64,000 bases of DNA from Siphlonurus alternatus (GCA_949825025.1 OX463784.1:15605283-15669282), one strand, 5' to 3'. Positions 1-11,966 are shown, counted from the first letter of the stretch. Made by a program: numbers and translations. The notes: a model not told the origin generated them from the letters alone.

Positions 1-3000
1 GTGTTTTCAGCATGATCGAGCTAAAATTAGAAGTTTTGGTTTTGTCAAGTTTTGCCGTTTTCACTGTTTTGAAGTTTAAGGCCTCAAAATCTGGCTTTTT
101 GTTTGTGATTGAATCTTCAAAATTCCTTCATATTTGAACTCCTAGGGTCCAATTATATGACGTCAGGTGTTTTCAGCTTGATCGAGCTAAAATTAGAAGT
201 TTTGGTTTTGTCAAGTTTTCCGTTTTCACTGTTTTGAAGTTGAAGGCCTCAAAATCTGGCTTTTTGTTTGTTATTTAATCTTCAAAATTCCTTCATATTC
301 GTACTCCTAGGGTCTAATTACATGACGTCAGGTGTTTTCAGCATGATCGAGCTAAAATTTGAAGTTTTGGTTTTGTTAGGTTGTGCCTTTTTCTTTTTTT
401 GAGGTTTAAAGCCTCAAAATCCGGCTTTTTTGTTTGTGAATGAATCTTCAAAATTCCTTCACATTTGAACTCCTAGGGTCCAATTATTTGACGTCAGGTG
501 TTTTCAGCTTGATCGAGCTAAAATAAGAAGTTTTGGTTTTGTCAAGTTTTGCCGATTTCACTGATTTGAAGTTTAAGGCCTCAAAATCCTGCTTTTTTGT
601 TTTTTATTGAATCTTCAAAATTTCTTCATATTAAAACTCCTAGGGTCCAATTACATGACGTCAGGTGTTTTCAGCATGATCGAGCTAACATTTGAAGTTT
701 TGGTTTTGTCAAGTTTTGCCGATTTCACTGATTTGAAGTTTAAGGCCTCAAAATCCTGCTTTTTTGTTTTTTATTGAATCTTCAAAATTTCTTCATTTTA
801 AAACTCCTAGGGTCCAATTACATGACGTCAGGTGTTTTCAGCATGATCGAGCTAAAATTTGAAGTTTTGGTTTTGTTCAGTTTTGCCGTTTTCACTGTTT
901 TGAAGTTTAAGGCCTCAAAATCCGGCTGTTTTGTTTGTTATTGAATCTTCAAAATTCTTTCATATTTGAACTCCTAGGTTCCAATTACATGACGTCAGGT
1001 GTTTTCAGCATGATCGAGCTAAAATTAGAAGTTTTGGTTTTGTCAAGTTTTGCCGTTTTCACTGTTTTGAAGTTTAAGGCCTTAAAATCCGCCTTTTTTG
1101 TTTGTGATTGAATCTTCAAGATTCCTTCATATTTGAACTCTTACGTTAGGGTCCAATTACATGGTTTCAGGTGATTTCAGCATGATCGAGCTAAAATTAG
1201 AAATTTTGGTGTTGTCAAGTTTTGCCGATTTCTCTGTTTTGAAGTTTAAGGCCTCAAAATCCGGCTTTTTTGTTTGTGATCGAATCTTCAAAATTCCTTC
1301 ATATTTGAACTCCTAGGGTCTAATTATTTGACGTCAGGTGTTTTCAGCATGATCGAGAGAAAATTAAATGTTTTGGTTTTGTCAAGTTTTGCCGTTTTCA
1401 CTGTTTTGAAGTTTAAGGCCTCAAAATCCGGCTTTTTTGTTTGTTATTAAATCTTCTAAATTCCTTCATATTCGTACTCCTAGGGTCCAATTACATGACG
1501 TCAGGTGTTTTCAGCATGATCGAGCTAAAATTTGAAGTTTTGGTTTTGTTAAGTTTTGCCGTTTTCACTGTTTTGAAGTTTAAGGCCTCAAAATCAGGCT
1601 TTTTTGTTTGTTATTGAATCTTCAAAATTCCTTCATATTCGTACTCCTAGGGTCCAATTACATGACGTCAGGTGTTTTCAGCATGATCGAGCTAAAATAA
1701 GAAGTTTTCGTTTTGTCAAGTTTTGCCGATTTCACTGATTTGAAGTTTAAGGCCTCAAAATCCTGCTTTTTTGTTTTTTATTGAATCTTCAAAATTTCTT
1801 CATATTAAAACTCCTAGGGTCCAATTACATGACGTCAGGTGTTTTCAGCATGATCGAGCTAAAATTTGAAGTTTTGGTTTTGTTAAGTTTTGCCGTTTTC
1901 ACTGTTTTGAAGTTTAAGGCCTCAAAATCAGGCTTTTTTGTTTGTTATTGAATCTTCAAAATTCCTTCATATTCGTACTCCTAGGGTCCAATTACATGAC
2001 GTCAGGTGTTTTCAGCATGATCGAGCTAAAATTTGAAGTTTTGGTTTTGTCATGTTTTGCCGTTTTCACTGTTTTGAAGTTTAAGGCCTCAAAATCCGGC
2101 TGTTTTGTTTGTTATTGAATCTTCAAAATTCTTTCATATTTGAACTCCTAGGTTCCAATTACATGACGTCAGGTGTTTTCAGCATGATCGAGCTAAAATT
2201 AGAAGTTTTGGTTTTGTCAAGTTTTGCCGTTTTCACTGTTTTGAAGTTTAAGGCCTCAAAATCCGGCTTTTTGTTTGTTATTTAATCTTCAAAATTCCTT
2301 CATATTTAAACTCCTAGGGTCCAATTACATGACGTCAGGTGTTTTCAGCATGATCGAGCTAAAATTTGAAGTTTTGGTTTTGTTAGGTTGTGCCTTTTTC
2401 TTTTTTTGAGGTTTAAGGCCTCAAAATCCGGCTTTTTTGTTTGTGATTGAATCTTCAAAATTCCTTCATATTTGAACTCCTAGGGTCCAATTATTTGACG
2501 TCAGGTGTTTTCAGCTTGATCGAGCTAAAATAAGAAGTTTTGGTTTTGTCAAGTTTTGCCGATTTCACGGATTTGAAGTTTAAGGCCTCAAAATCCTGCT
2601 TTTTTGTTTTTTATTGAATCTTCAAAATTTCTTCATATTAAAACTCCTAGGGTCCAATTACATGACGTCAGGTGTTTTCAGCATGATCGAGCTAAAATTA
2701 GTAGTTTTGGTTTTGTCAAGTTTTGCCGTTTTCACTGTTTTGAAGTTTAAGGCCTCAAAATCCGGCTGTTTTGTTTGTTAATGACTCTTCAATATTCTTT
2801 CATATTTGTAGTCCTAGGGTCCAATTAAATGACGTCAGGTGTTTTCAGCATGATCGAGCTAAAATTACAAGTTTTGGTTTTGTCAAGTTTTGCCGTTTTC
2901 ACTGTTTTGAAGTTTAGGGTTTCAAAATCCGGCTTTTTTGTTTGTTAATTAATCTTCAATATTCTTTCATATTTAAAGTCCTAGTGTCCAATTAAATGAC

Positions 3001-6000
3001 GTCAGGTGTTTTCAGCTTGATCGAGCTAAAATTAGAAGTTTTGGTTTTGTCAAGTTTTCCATTTTCACTGTTTTGAAGTTGAAGGCCTCAAAATCTGGCT
3101 TTTTGTTTGTGATTGAATCTTCAAAATTCCTTCATATTTGAACTCCTAGGGTCCAATTATATGACGTCAGGTGTTTTCAGCTTGATCGAGCTAAAATTAG
3201 AAGTTTTGGTTTTGTCAAGTTTTCCGTTTTCACTGTTTTGAAGTTGAAGGCCTCAAAATCTGGCTTTTTGTTTGTTATTTAATCTTCAAAATTCCTTCAT
3301 ATTCGTACTCCTAGGGTCTAATTACATGACGTCAGGTGTTTTCAGCATGATCGAGCTAAAATTTGAATTTTTGGTTTTGTTAGGTTTTGCCTTTTTCTCT
3401 GTTTTGAAGTTTAAGGCCTCAAAATCCGGATTTTTTGTTTGTGATTGAATCTTCAAAATTCCTTCATATTTGAACTCCTAGGGTCCAATTATATGACGTC
3501 AGGTGTTTTCAGCTTGATCGAGCTAAAATTAGAAGTTTTGGTTTTGTCATGTTTTGCCGTTTTCACTGTTTTGAAGTTTAAGGCCTCAAAATCCGGCTTT
3601 TTCATTTGTAATTGAATTTTCAAAATTCCTTCATATTTGAACTCCTAGGGTCCAATTACATGGTTTCAGGTGTTTTCAGCATGATGGAGCTAAAATTAGA
3701 AGTTTGGTTTTGTCAAGTTTTGCCGTTTTCACTGTTTTGAAGTTTAAGGCCTCAAAATCCGGCTTTTTTGTTTGTTATTGAATCTTCAAATTCCCTTCAT
3801 ATTTAAACTCCAAGGGTCCAATTACATGACGTCAGGTGTTTTCAGCATGATCAAGCTAAAATAAGATGTTTTGGTTTTGTCAAGTTTTGCCGATTTCACT
3901 GTTTTGAAGTTTAAGGACTCAAAATCCGGCTTTTTTGTTTGTTAATGAATCTTCAATATTCTTTCATATTTAAAGTCCTAGGGTCCAATTAAATGACGTC
4001 AGGTGTTTTCAGCATGATCGAGCTAAAATTACAAGTTTTGGTTTTGTCAAGTTTTGCCGTTTTCACTGTTTTGAAGTTTAAGGCCTCAAAATCCGGCTTT
4101 TTTGTTTGTGATTGAATCTTCAAAATTCCTTCATATTTGAACTCCTAGGGTCCAATTATATGACGTCAGGTGTTTTCAGCTTGATCGAGCTAAAATTAGA
4201 AGTTTTGGTTTTGTCAAGTTTTCCGTTTTCACTGTTTTGAAGTTGAAGGCCTCAAAATCTGGCTTTTTGTTTGTTATTTAATCTTCAAAATTCCTTCATA
4301 TTCGTACTCCTAGGGTCTAATTACATGACGTCAGGTGTTTTCAGCATGATCGAGCTAAAATTTGAAGTTTTGGTTTTGTTAGGTTTTGCCTTTTTCTCTG
4401 TTTTGAAGTTTAAGGCCTCAAAATCCGGATTTTTTGTTTGTGATTGAATCTTCAAAATTCCTTCATATTTGAACTCCTAGGGTCCAATTATTTGACGTCA
4501 GGTGTTTTCAGCTTGATCGAGCTAAAATAAGAAGTTTTGGTTTTGTCAAGTTTTGCCGATTTCACTGATTTGAAGTTTAAGGCCTCAAAATCCTGCTTTT
4601 TTGTTTTTTATTGAATCTTCAAAATTTCTTCATATTCGTACTCCTAGGGTCCAATTACATGACGTCAGGTGATTTCAGCATGATCGAGCTAAAATTAGAA
4701 ATTTTGGTGTTGTCAAGTTTTGCCGATTTCTCTGTTTTGAAGTTTAAGGCCTCAAAATCCGGCTTTTTTGTTTGTGATCGAATCTTCAAAATTCCTTCAT
4801 ATTTGAACTCCTAGGGTCTAATTATTTGACGTCAGGTGTTTTCAGCATGATCGAGAGAAAATTAAATGTTTTGGTTTTGTCAAGTTTTGCCGTTTTCACT
4901 GTTTTGAAGTTTAAGGCCTCAAAATCCGGCTGTTTTGTTTGTTATTGAATCTTCAAAATTCTTTCATATTTGAACTCCTAGGTTCCAATTACATGACGTC
5001 AGGTGTTTTCAGCATGATCGAGCTAAAATTAGAAGTTTTGGTTTTGTCAAGTTTTGCCGTTTTCACTGTTTTGAAGTTTAAGGCCTCAAAATCCGGCTTT
5101 TTTGTTTATGATTGAATCTTCAATATTCCTTCATATTCAAACTCCAAGGGTCCAATTACATGACGTCAGGTGTTTTCAGCATGATCAAGCTAAAATAAGA
5201 TGTTTTGGTTTTGTCAAGTTTTGCCGATTTCACTGTTTTGAAGTTTAAGGCCTCAAAATCCGGCTTTTTTGTTTGTTAATGAATCTTCAATATTCTTTCA
5301 TATTTAAAGTCCTAGGGTCCAATTAAATGACGTCAGGTGTTTTCAGCATGATCGAGCTAAAATTACAAGTTTTGGTTTTGTCAAGTTTTGCCGTTTTCAC
5401 TGTTTTGAAGTTTAAGGCTTCAAAATCCGGCTTTTTTGTGTTTTATTGAATCTTCAAAATTCTTTCATATTTAAACTCCTAGGGTCCAATTACATGACGT
5501 CAGGTGTTTTCAGCATGATCGAGCTAAATTTTGAAGTTTTGGTTTTATTCAGTTTTGCCGTTTTCACTGTTTTGAAGTTGAAGGCCTCAAAATCTGGCTT
5601 TTTGTTTGTTATTGAATCTTCAAAATTCCTTCATATTCGTACTCCTAGGGTCCAATTACATGACGTCAGGTGTTTTCAGCATGATCGAGCTAAAATTTGA
5701 AGTTTTGGTTTTGTTAGGTTTTGCCTTTTTCTCTGTTTTGAAGTTTAAGGCCTCCAAATCCAGCTTTTTCGTTTGTAATTGAATTTTAAAAATTCCTTCA
5801 TATTTGAACTCCTAGGGTCCAATTACATGGTTTCAGGTGTTTTCAGCATGATCGAGCTAAAATTAGAAGTTTGGTTTTGTCAAGTTTTGCCGTTTTCACT
5901 GTTTTGAAGTGTAAGGCCTTAAAATCCGGCTTTTTTGTGTGTTATTGAATCTTCAAAATTTCTTCATATTTGAACTCCTAGGGTCCAATTATTTGACGTC

Positions 6001-8384
6001 AGGTGTTTTCAGCATGATTGAGCTAAAATTGGAAGTTTTGGTTTTGTCATGTTTTGCCGGTTTCACTTTTTTTTTAAGTTTAAGGCCTCAAAATCCGGCT
6101 TTATTGTGTTTTATTGAATCTTCAAAATTCTTTCATATTTGAACTCCTAGGGTCCAATTACATGACGTCAGGTGTTTTCAGCATGATCGAGCTAAATTTT
6201 GAAGTTTTGGTTTTGTTCAGTTTTGCCGTTTTCACTGTTTTGAAGTGTAAGACCTCAAAATCTGGCTTTTTGTTTGTTATTGAATCTTCAAAATTCCTTC
6301 ATATTCGTACTCCTAGGGTCCAATTACATGACGTCAGGTGTTTTCAGCATGATCGAGCTAAAATTTGAAGTTTTGGTTTTGTTAGGTTTTGCCTTTTTCT
6401 CTGTTTTGAAGTTTAAGGCCTCCAAATCCAGCTTTTTCGTTTATGATTGAATCTTCAATATTCCTTCATATTCAAACTCCAAGGGTCCAATTACATGACG
6501 TCAGGTGTTTTCAGCATGATCAAGCTAAAATAAGATGTTTTGGTTTTGTCAAGTTTTGCCGATTTCACTGTTTTGAAGTTTAAGGCCTCAAAATCCGGCT
6601 GTTTTGTTTGTTATTGAATCTTCAAAATTCTTTCATATTTGAACTCCTAGGTTCCAATTACATGACGTCAGGTGTTTTCAGCATGATCGAGCTAAAATTA
6701 GAAGTTTTGGTTTTGTCAAGTTTTGCCGTTTTCACTGTTTTGAAGTTTAAGGCCTCAAAATCCGGCTTTTTTGTTTATGATTGAATCTTCAATATTCCTT
6801 CATATTCAAACTCCAAGGGTCCAATTACATGACGTCAGGTGTTTTCAGCATGATCAAGCTAAAATAAGATGTTTTGGTGTTGTCAAGTTTTGCCGATTTC
6901 ACTGTTTTGAAGTTTAAAGCCTCAAAATCCGGCTTTTTTGTTTGTTAATGAATCTTCAATATTCTTTCATATTTTAAGTCCTAGGGTCCAATTAAATGAC
7001 GTCAGGTGTTTTCAGCATGATCGAGCTAAAATTACAAGTTTTGGTTTTGTCAAGTTTTGCCGTTTTCACTGTTTTGAAGTTTAAGGCCTCAAAATCCGGC
7101 TTTTTTGTGTTTTATTGAATCTTCAAAATTCTTTCATATTTGAACTCCTAGGGTCCAATTACATGACGTCAGGTGTTTTCAGCATGATCGAGCTAAATTT
7201 TGAAGTTTTGGTTTTATTCAGTTTTGCCGTTTTCACTGTTTTGAAGTTGAAGGCCTCAAAATCTGGCTTTTTGTTTGTTATTGAATCTTCAAAATTCCTT
7301 CATATTCGTACTCCTAGGGTCCAATTACATGACGTCAGGTGTTTTCAGCATGATCGAGCTAAAATTTGAAGTTTTGGTTTTGTTAGGTTTTGCCTTTTTC
7401 TCTGTTTTGAAGTTTAAGGCCTCCAAATCCAGCTTTTTCGTTTGTAATTGAATTTTAAAAATTCCTTCATATTTGAACTCCTAGGGTCCAATTACATGGT
7501 TTCAGGTGTTTTCAGCATGATCGAGCTAAAATTAGAAGTTTGGTTTTGTCAAGTTTTGCCGTTTTCACTGTTTTGAAGTGTAAGGCCTTAAAATCCGGCT
7601 TTTTTGTGTGTTATTGAATCTTCAAAATTCTTTCATATTTGAACTCCTAGTGTCCAATTACATGACGTCAGGTGTTTTCAGCATGATCGAGCTAAAATTT
7701 GAAGTTTTGGTTTTGTTCAGTTTTGCCGTTTTCACTGTTTTGAAGTTGAAGGCCTCAAAATCTGGCTTTTTGTTTGTTATTGAATCTTCAAAATTCCTTC
7801 ATATTCGTACTCCTAGGGTCCAAATACATGACGTCAGGTGTTTTCAGCATGATTGAGCTAAAATTTGAAGTTTTGGTTTTGTTTGGTTTTGCCTTTTTCT
7901 CTGTTTTGAAGTTTAAGGCCTCCAAATCCAGCTTTTTCGTTTGTAATTGAATTTTAAAAATTCCTTCATATTTGAACTCCTAGGGTCCAATTACATGGTT
8001 TCAGGTGTTTTCAGCATGATCGAGCTAAAATTAGAAGTTTGGTTTTGTCAAGTTTTGCCGTTTTCACTGTTTTGAAGTGTAAGGCCTTAAAATCCGGCTT
8101 TTTGTGTGTTATTGAATCTTCAAAATTCTTTCATATTTGAACTCCTAGGGTCCAATTACATGACGTCAAGTATTTTCAGCAATATCGAGCGAAAATTAGA
8201 TGTTTTGGTTTTGTCAAGTTTTGCCGATTTCACTGTTTTGTTTGTTTTGAAGTTTAAGGCCTCCAAATCCGGCTTTTTTTTGTGATTGAATCTTCAAAAT
8301 TCCTTCATATTCAAACTCCTAGGGTCCAATTACATGACGTCAGGTGTTTTCAGCATGATCGAGCTAAAATTTGAAGTATTGGTT
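1..8384. repeat. Tandem satellite array, ~167 bp monomer, about 50 copies
   Basis: The same unit repeats head to tail with a spacing of 165-167 bp; TGACGTCA, for example, falls at 158, 323, 489 and 656. Each unit runs through a TGACGTCAGGTG block, GATCGAGCTAAAAT, a T-rich stretch, AAGGCCTCAAAATC and CTCCTAGGGTCC. Most units keep the 8-bp palindrome TGACGTCA; near 1163, 3661, 5827, 7498 and 7996 it is replaced by TGGTTTCA. The array is already running at base 1, so its left end lies outside the window. Short open frames of 60-84 codons recur at the monomer phase and simply reflect the repeat; I do not regard them as genes. Confidence 0.97.
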
Positions 8385-8402
8385 ATAGTCTTCTATAAAC
8401 TA

Positions 8403-8713
8403 CAGAGACCCTACAGAGACCTCCGTGTCTTATGGGTAGAAATTTGAAGAACCTTAAATTTAGTTCCATCGGAATTCCGAGTGGCCACACTACTATCGAC
8501 CAATCTTCATGATTTCATTACTAATGACGTCATCCGAGCTGGCCAATCGCTGATCACAAAATCGCCAATTGGCTATCTCGGATGACGTCACTGATGATGA
8601 AACCAACAGTGATTGGTCGATAGTAGTGTGGCCATTTGGTATTCCGGTAGAACTAAATTTAAGATTCTTCAAATTTCTACCCATAAGACATTGAGGTCTC
8701 TGTAGGGTCTCTG
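8403..8713. mobile_element. Near-perfect foldback (MITE-like) element next to the satellite
   Basis: The left arm from CAGAGACCCTACAGAGACC is matched in inverted order by a right arm ending GGTCTCTGTAGGGTCTCTG, and the pairing continues almost to the centre near 8558. Both arms carry GGATGACGTCA or its complement, and CCAAT-type boxes. No transposase is present. It could be a non-autonomous DNA transposon or a satellite-edge inversion. No clear target-site duplication was found. Confidence 0.85.
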
Positions 8714-9102
8714 CTAAAAACTACACAAATTGATTCTCAATCAAATTTGAACACAATTGCTAAATAAATTAGCAACAAATCACCATATATCGAGGTCCAA
8801 TTACCTCCATATTTAAGACGTAATCCAAGATGGCGTCCTAATTAAAAAAGATATCCAGGTGGGAGGTAGGAGAGATATCCGCGATACTTTTCCGCACGGC
8901 TACCTTGGCCACGAGAATTAAATTTGTCCAACAGGTTTGACTAAGTGACTTGTCCAATGTAACTTATTCAAACACTTGTGTAGAACGTGGACAAGTTATC
9001 CGCCGGCTAAACCTCGCGGATAAGTCTTTTTGAATTCCCCTCATAATTGATAACTCCATAATAGTTTAATTGATTTGTGTTCATTATGTTTCAGAAATCG
9101 CA
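8714..9102 (+). promoter_or_regulatory. 5' flank and leader of the zinc-finger gene
   Basis: This stretch is more GC-rich than its surroundings and contains CAAGATGGCG at 8826-8835, a YY1-type core-promoter motif. A pyrimidine-rich tract ending TTTCAG (AG at 9093-9094) is a plausible splice acceptor eight bases before the first ATG. A short non-coding leader exon upstream is therefore likely; CAACAG|GTTTGA near 8935 is a weak donor candidate. Transcription start not determined. Confidence 0.45.
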
Positions 9103-10941
9103 ATGGTGCTACTAAAGCAGCACGGAGTAGTCCAGCCGCTTTCTGGACTAACAAATGACGTTGACCCTTTGATGGACACCTCGGGGGTAATGACCTCTCA
9201 GAACAGTCAACGACCTTCACCAAGTGTCAAGGTCAAACTACAATCTTGTACTACCATTCCAACAAAAACACAATTATTTGTCCCCATTCCAAGAATACCA
9301 ATCATTCCAAATATTACCAGAAATAAAAATAAATATGTACCCATTGAGTCTACTTCTGTAAAAAGACCAGAATATATCCCTAAAAAAACACCAGCTAAAG
9401 TTTTAGTACAAACAGTTGACCAAAATGTTTCAGTAAATTTAAAAAAAAGTGAAAACAACACAGGAAACTGTACTGTAAATAATTTACAGACAAAAACAAT
9501 TCTGATTCCAATAAAATTAGATACGTCAAAACAAAATTCATCAAAGGTCCAAGCTCAACCATGTGTGAATAAAATTACTCGAAAGTCAAGTTCTTCAATC
9601 AAAAATGATTCCACTACAAAATCTAAGACAATTTCACATGAAAACTCTGGAACTTTATCAACTAATCCACAAATTCAACCATTTCATGTTCCGTCTCAAA
9701 CTTTACCATTAAATACAAATGACAAACCATTTTATTTAATATCTGACACAATGCAACTTCTTGGAATAATTAGACAAAGTAATTTAATTAATGTTTTACC
9801 TTACTTAGAAACTGTATTAATTCCCAAACAACCGCAAAATGTAAATAATATTACTGTAAATAAATCTGGAGAAAATTCAAATTCGTCAACAAATGAAATT
9901 GAAATGTCAGAGAATAATGAACAAATAGCTGATGATTTTTTTGAAAATTCAGAACCTGAAGAAAATGAAAAAGAATTGAATTCTAAAACAACCTCATACC
10001 CGTGTAAAAAATGCAAGGAAACATTTACTGATATTAAAGATTATTATCATCATTATGCAAAAAAACATAAACAAAGACGTTTAAAAAAACCTAAAGCTAA
10101 TGCAAAAATGAAAAAGACAAGAAAAGCAACTTATGATAATAAATTTCAATGCAAGATTTGTTCAAAATTTTTAAGCTCTAGCACAAATTTAAAAATACAT
10201 GAATCAAAACATGATCCAAATATAGAAAAACCATTTCATTGTAAAAAATGTAATCGTCGATATTGGAGTAATAGAAATTTAAAACTTCATTGTTGTAGAC
10301 CCATTGTAGAGAAACAAAAAGAATTTAAATGTGACAAATGTGAAAAAATATTGACAAATAGAAGATCATTAAACTATCATCTTAAAAACCATTTTAGAAT
10401 TGTTAGATTTTTTTGTGATAAATGTTCAAAAGGATATTATATTAAAGCTCAATTATTAAGACATATGGAAGCACATTTAAATATAGCTGGTAAAATTTGT
10501 GATATTTGTGGAAAAGTATTATCTGGAAAAGGATCACTTCGTACTCATTTAAAAACTCATAATAAAGAACGTCCATTTATTTGTCATTTATGTGGATATA
10601 GTTATCCGAATAAACCAATCTTAGATAAACATTTGTACTTACATAAAGGTTTGAGAAATTTTCAATGTGAATTTTGTTCGAAAGCACTAACTACAAAAGT
10701 TGCAATTAGAGATCATATAATGAAGCATCTAAATATTAAACCTTTTCACTGTAAAGGCTGTAACGTCTCTTACACATCTGTGTCGGCACTTTCTTACCAT
10801 ACGAAAACTGTACATCATGGTTTACATAGATCAAATTTAAGGAGAAAAGAACCAGTTAAACAATTGGCATCAAGGAAGATTGTAAATAAAGATCTAATTA
10901 ATTCTGATGTACCTACACTGAGAAAAATAGTTAAAGAGTAA
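9103..10941 (+). CDS. C2H2 zinc-finger protein, 612 aa, about nine fingers
   Basis: A single uninterrupted exon encodes 612 residues from the ATG at 9103. The open frame extends 11 codons further upstream, but only through a non-ATG start and across a likely splice acceptor (AG at 9093-9094), so 9103 is the better start. Residues 1-300 are Ser/Thr/Asn/Lys-rich, low-complexity and probably disordered, with an acidic patch (EPEENEKE) just before the fingers. Nine C2H2-type units lie at about residues 301-572, starting with YPCKKC and ending with FHCKGC...HTKTVH. The third (FHCKKCNRRYWSN...LKLHCC) lacks the normal final histidine spacing and looks degenerate. Linkers are mostly not TGEKP. The family suggests a nuclear, sequence-specific DNA-binding protein. 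I cannot assign an ortholog, and no ZAD, SCAN, BTB or KRAB domain is visible. Confidence 0.93.
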   Translation: MVLLKQHGVVQPLSGLTNDVDPLMDTSGVMTSQNSQRPSPSVKVKLQSCTTIPTKTQLFVPIPRIPIIPNITRNKNKYVPIESTSVKRPEYIPKKTPAKVLVQTVDQNVSVNLKKSENNTGNCTVNNLQTKTILIPIKLDTSKQNSSKVQAQPCVNKITRKSSSSIKNDSTTKSKTISHENSGTLSTNPQIQPFHVPSQTLPLNTNDKPFYLISDTMQLLGIIRQSNLINVLPYLETVLIPKQPQNVNNITVNKSGENSNSSTNEIEMSENNEQIADDFFENSEPEENEKELNSKTTSYPCKKCKETFTDIKDYYHHYAKKHKQRRLKKPKANAKMKKTRKATYDNKFQCKICSKFLSSSTNLKIHESKHDPNIEKPFHCKKCNRRYWSNRNLKLHCCRPIVEKQKEFKCDKCEKILTNRRSLNYHLKNHFRIVRFFCDKCSKGYYIKAQLLRHMEAHLNIAGKICDICGKVLSGKGSLRTHLKTHNKERPFICHLCGYSYPNKPILDKHLYLHKGLRNFQCEFCSKALTTKVAIRDHIMKHLNIKPFHCKGCNVSYTSVSALSYHTKTVHHGLHRSNLRRKEPVKQLASRKIVNKDLINSDVPTLRKIVKE

Positions 10942-11720
10942 CTTTTGAAATCAAAAGTTTAACACTGGTGGATCTATGCCAGCCCCAAATTCTTTTAAAA
11001 GTTAAGTACTCAAGTACATTGAAATGTACCTTGTATAATATATCAGAAAGTAAAGAGTCACAAGATAAAATGCTAGCGACTTCGGTGTAGTATTGTATGA
11101 GCTGCAATGCCTAGAATGTCACTGTTTTAAATATAAAATTCTAAGTAGTAACTCCTTAAAATTGTAAGCAGCGGGCTCTCTATGGCTTTATGTCACAAGT
11201 GCTACTTTGTTAAGCTGTAAACTCTTTAGGTTTTTAAGCGTAATAACATTACTTTATAAGTAGAATACTACTTTACTTTTTATTGAATGTACTTTTTATT
11301 TTTAAGTACATAATGGGTAAGATTCAATGTATCAAACCATTATTTTTCAAGAAATATCTACATTACTTATTACAGAGCAAACTATATTATTTTATCTACT
11401 TAAGCAATAGAAAGCTACCTGTTAATCTTTTTGCTTTCAATGCATGCAATAACTTAACATGTTAAATATTTACTATTTTCATGGCAAATTTGTGGCAACT
11501 TAAATCATAAATGAATATATTGTTCAGTTGGATTCATTCATCGACTAACATGAAGTAAAAGCATTAAAGTACGGTTTCAAGTAAACTTCAATGCTTTTGC
11601 TTTGTGTCAATATATAAATTGATCCAACTCCACATTGCTACAAAAAAAGTCACAGTTACAACAGATTTGGAATCGTTATATTAAAAATAGTAAATATAAA
11701 TAAAGACATAAAAATAATAA
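10942..11720 (+). other. Presumed 3' UTR of the zinc-finger gene
   Basis: AT-rich, without further coding exons. AATAAA at 11699-11704 is a candidate polyadenylation signal and lies just before the convergent minus-strand unit's own signal. The extent is inferred from the signal only. Confidence 0.5.
11527..11628 (+). ncRNA. Pre-miRNA-like hairpin (candidate)
   Basis: About 45 nt from GTTGGATTCATT can be aligned without gaps to the reverse complement of the segment ending GATCCAAC. The best-paired part is GTAAAAGCATTAAAGT with ACTTCAATGCTTTTGCTT, closed by a loop of about 14 nt (ACGGTTTCAAGTAA). Arm length, scattered mismatches and small loop resemble a metazoan miRNA precursor. I do not recognise a known miRNA seed. 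It may equally be a short MITE relic. It sits in the presumed zinc-finger 3' UTR. Confidence 0.35.
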
Positions 11721-11771
11721 CTACATCATAACTTAATCAATGAAAAAAATGAATATGATTACAATATACAA

Positions 11772-11777
11772 TTTATT
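11772..11777 (-). terminator. Candidate poly(A) signal of the small minus-strand gene
   Basis: TTTATT on the plus strand reads AATAAA on the minus strand, about 130 bp downstream of the TAG at 11907-11909. Motif only. Confidence 0.35.
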
Positions 11778-11906
11778 GAAATAAATGGACATATAGAAAT
11801 AGCATACATAATAAACATTACTTATTTAACATAACATCAGAGCAGCGTATTATATGATGTTGCATGATGTGTTGAAATTACAATTTAATAACTATGAAAA
11901 CATTAT

Positions 11907-11966
11907 CTACACGGAACTTCTATTCTGCAGACGCTGCAGCTCCTCAGTGCACAGGTTTCCTGGAAC
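11907..11966 (-). CDS. Exon 2 of a putative 33-aa microprotein gene
   Basis: On the minus strand a TTTCAG acceptor is followed by 19 codons ending ELQRLQNRSSV and a TAG stop. The exon enters in phase 0, matching the donor of the exon at 12857-12898. The peptide piece VPGNLCTEELQRL looks like an amphipathic helix. Codon composition is far more GC-rich than the flanking AT-rich DNA, which supports constraint. I do not recognise the family. The unit could also be a longer gene with exons I missed, or non-coding. Confidence 0.45.
   Translation of the reverse strand, partial: VPGNLCTEELQRLQNRSSV

Noticed and set aside
4611..7856. Family of similar 67-84 aa open frames beginning MNLQNSFIFELLGSNYM
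   Set aside because: They recur at the satellite monomer phase and consist of the repeat itself. The frame breaks in most monomers, and no promoter or splice context is present.
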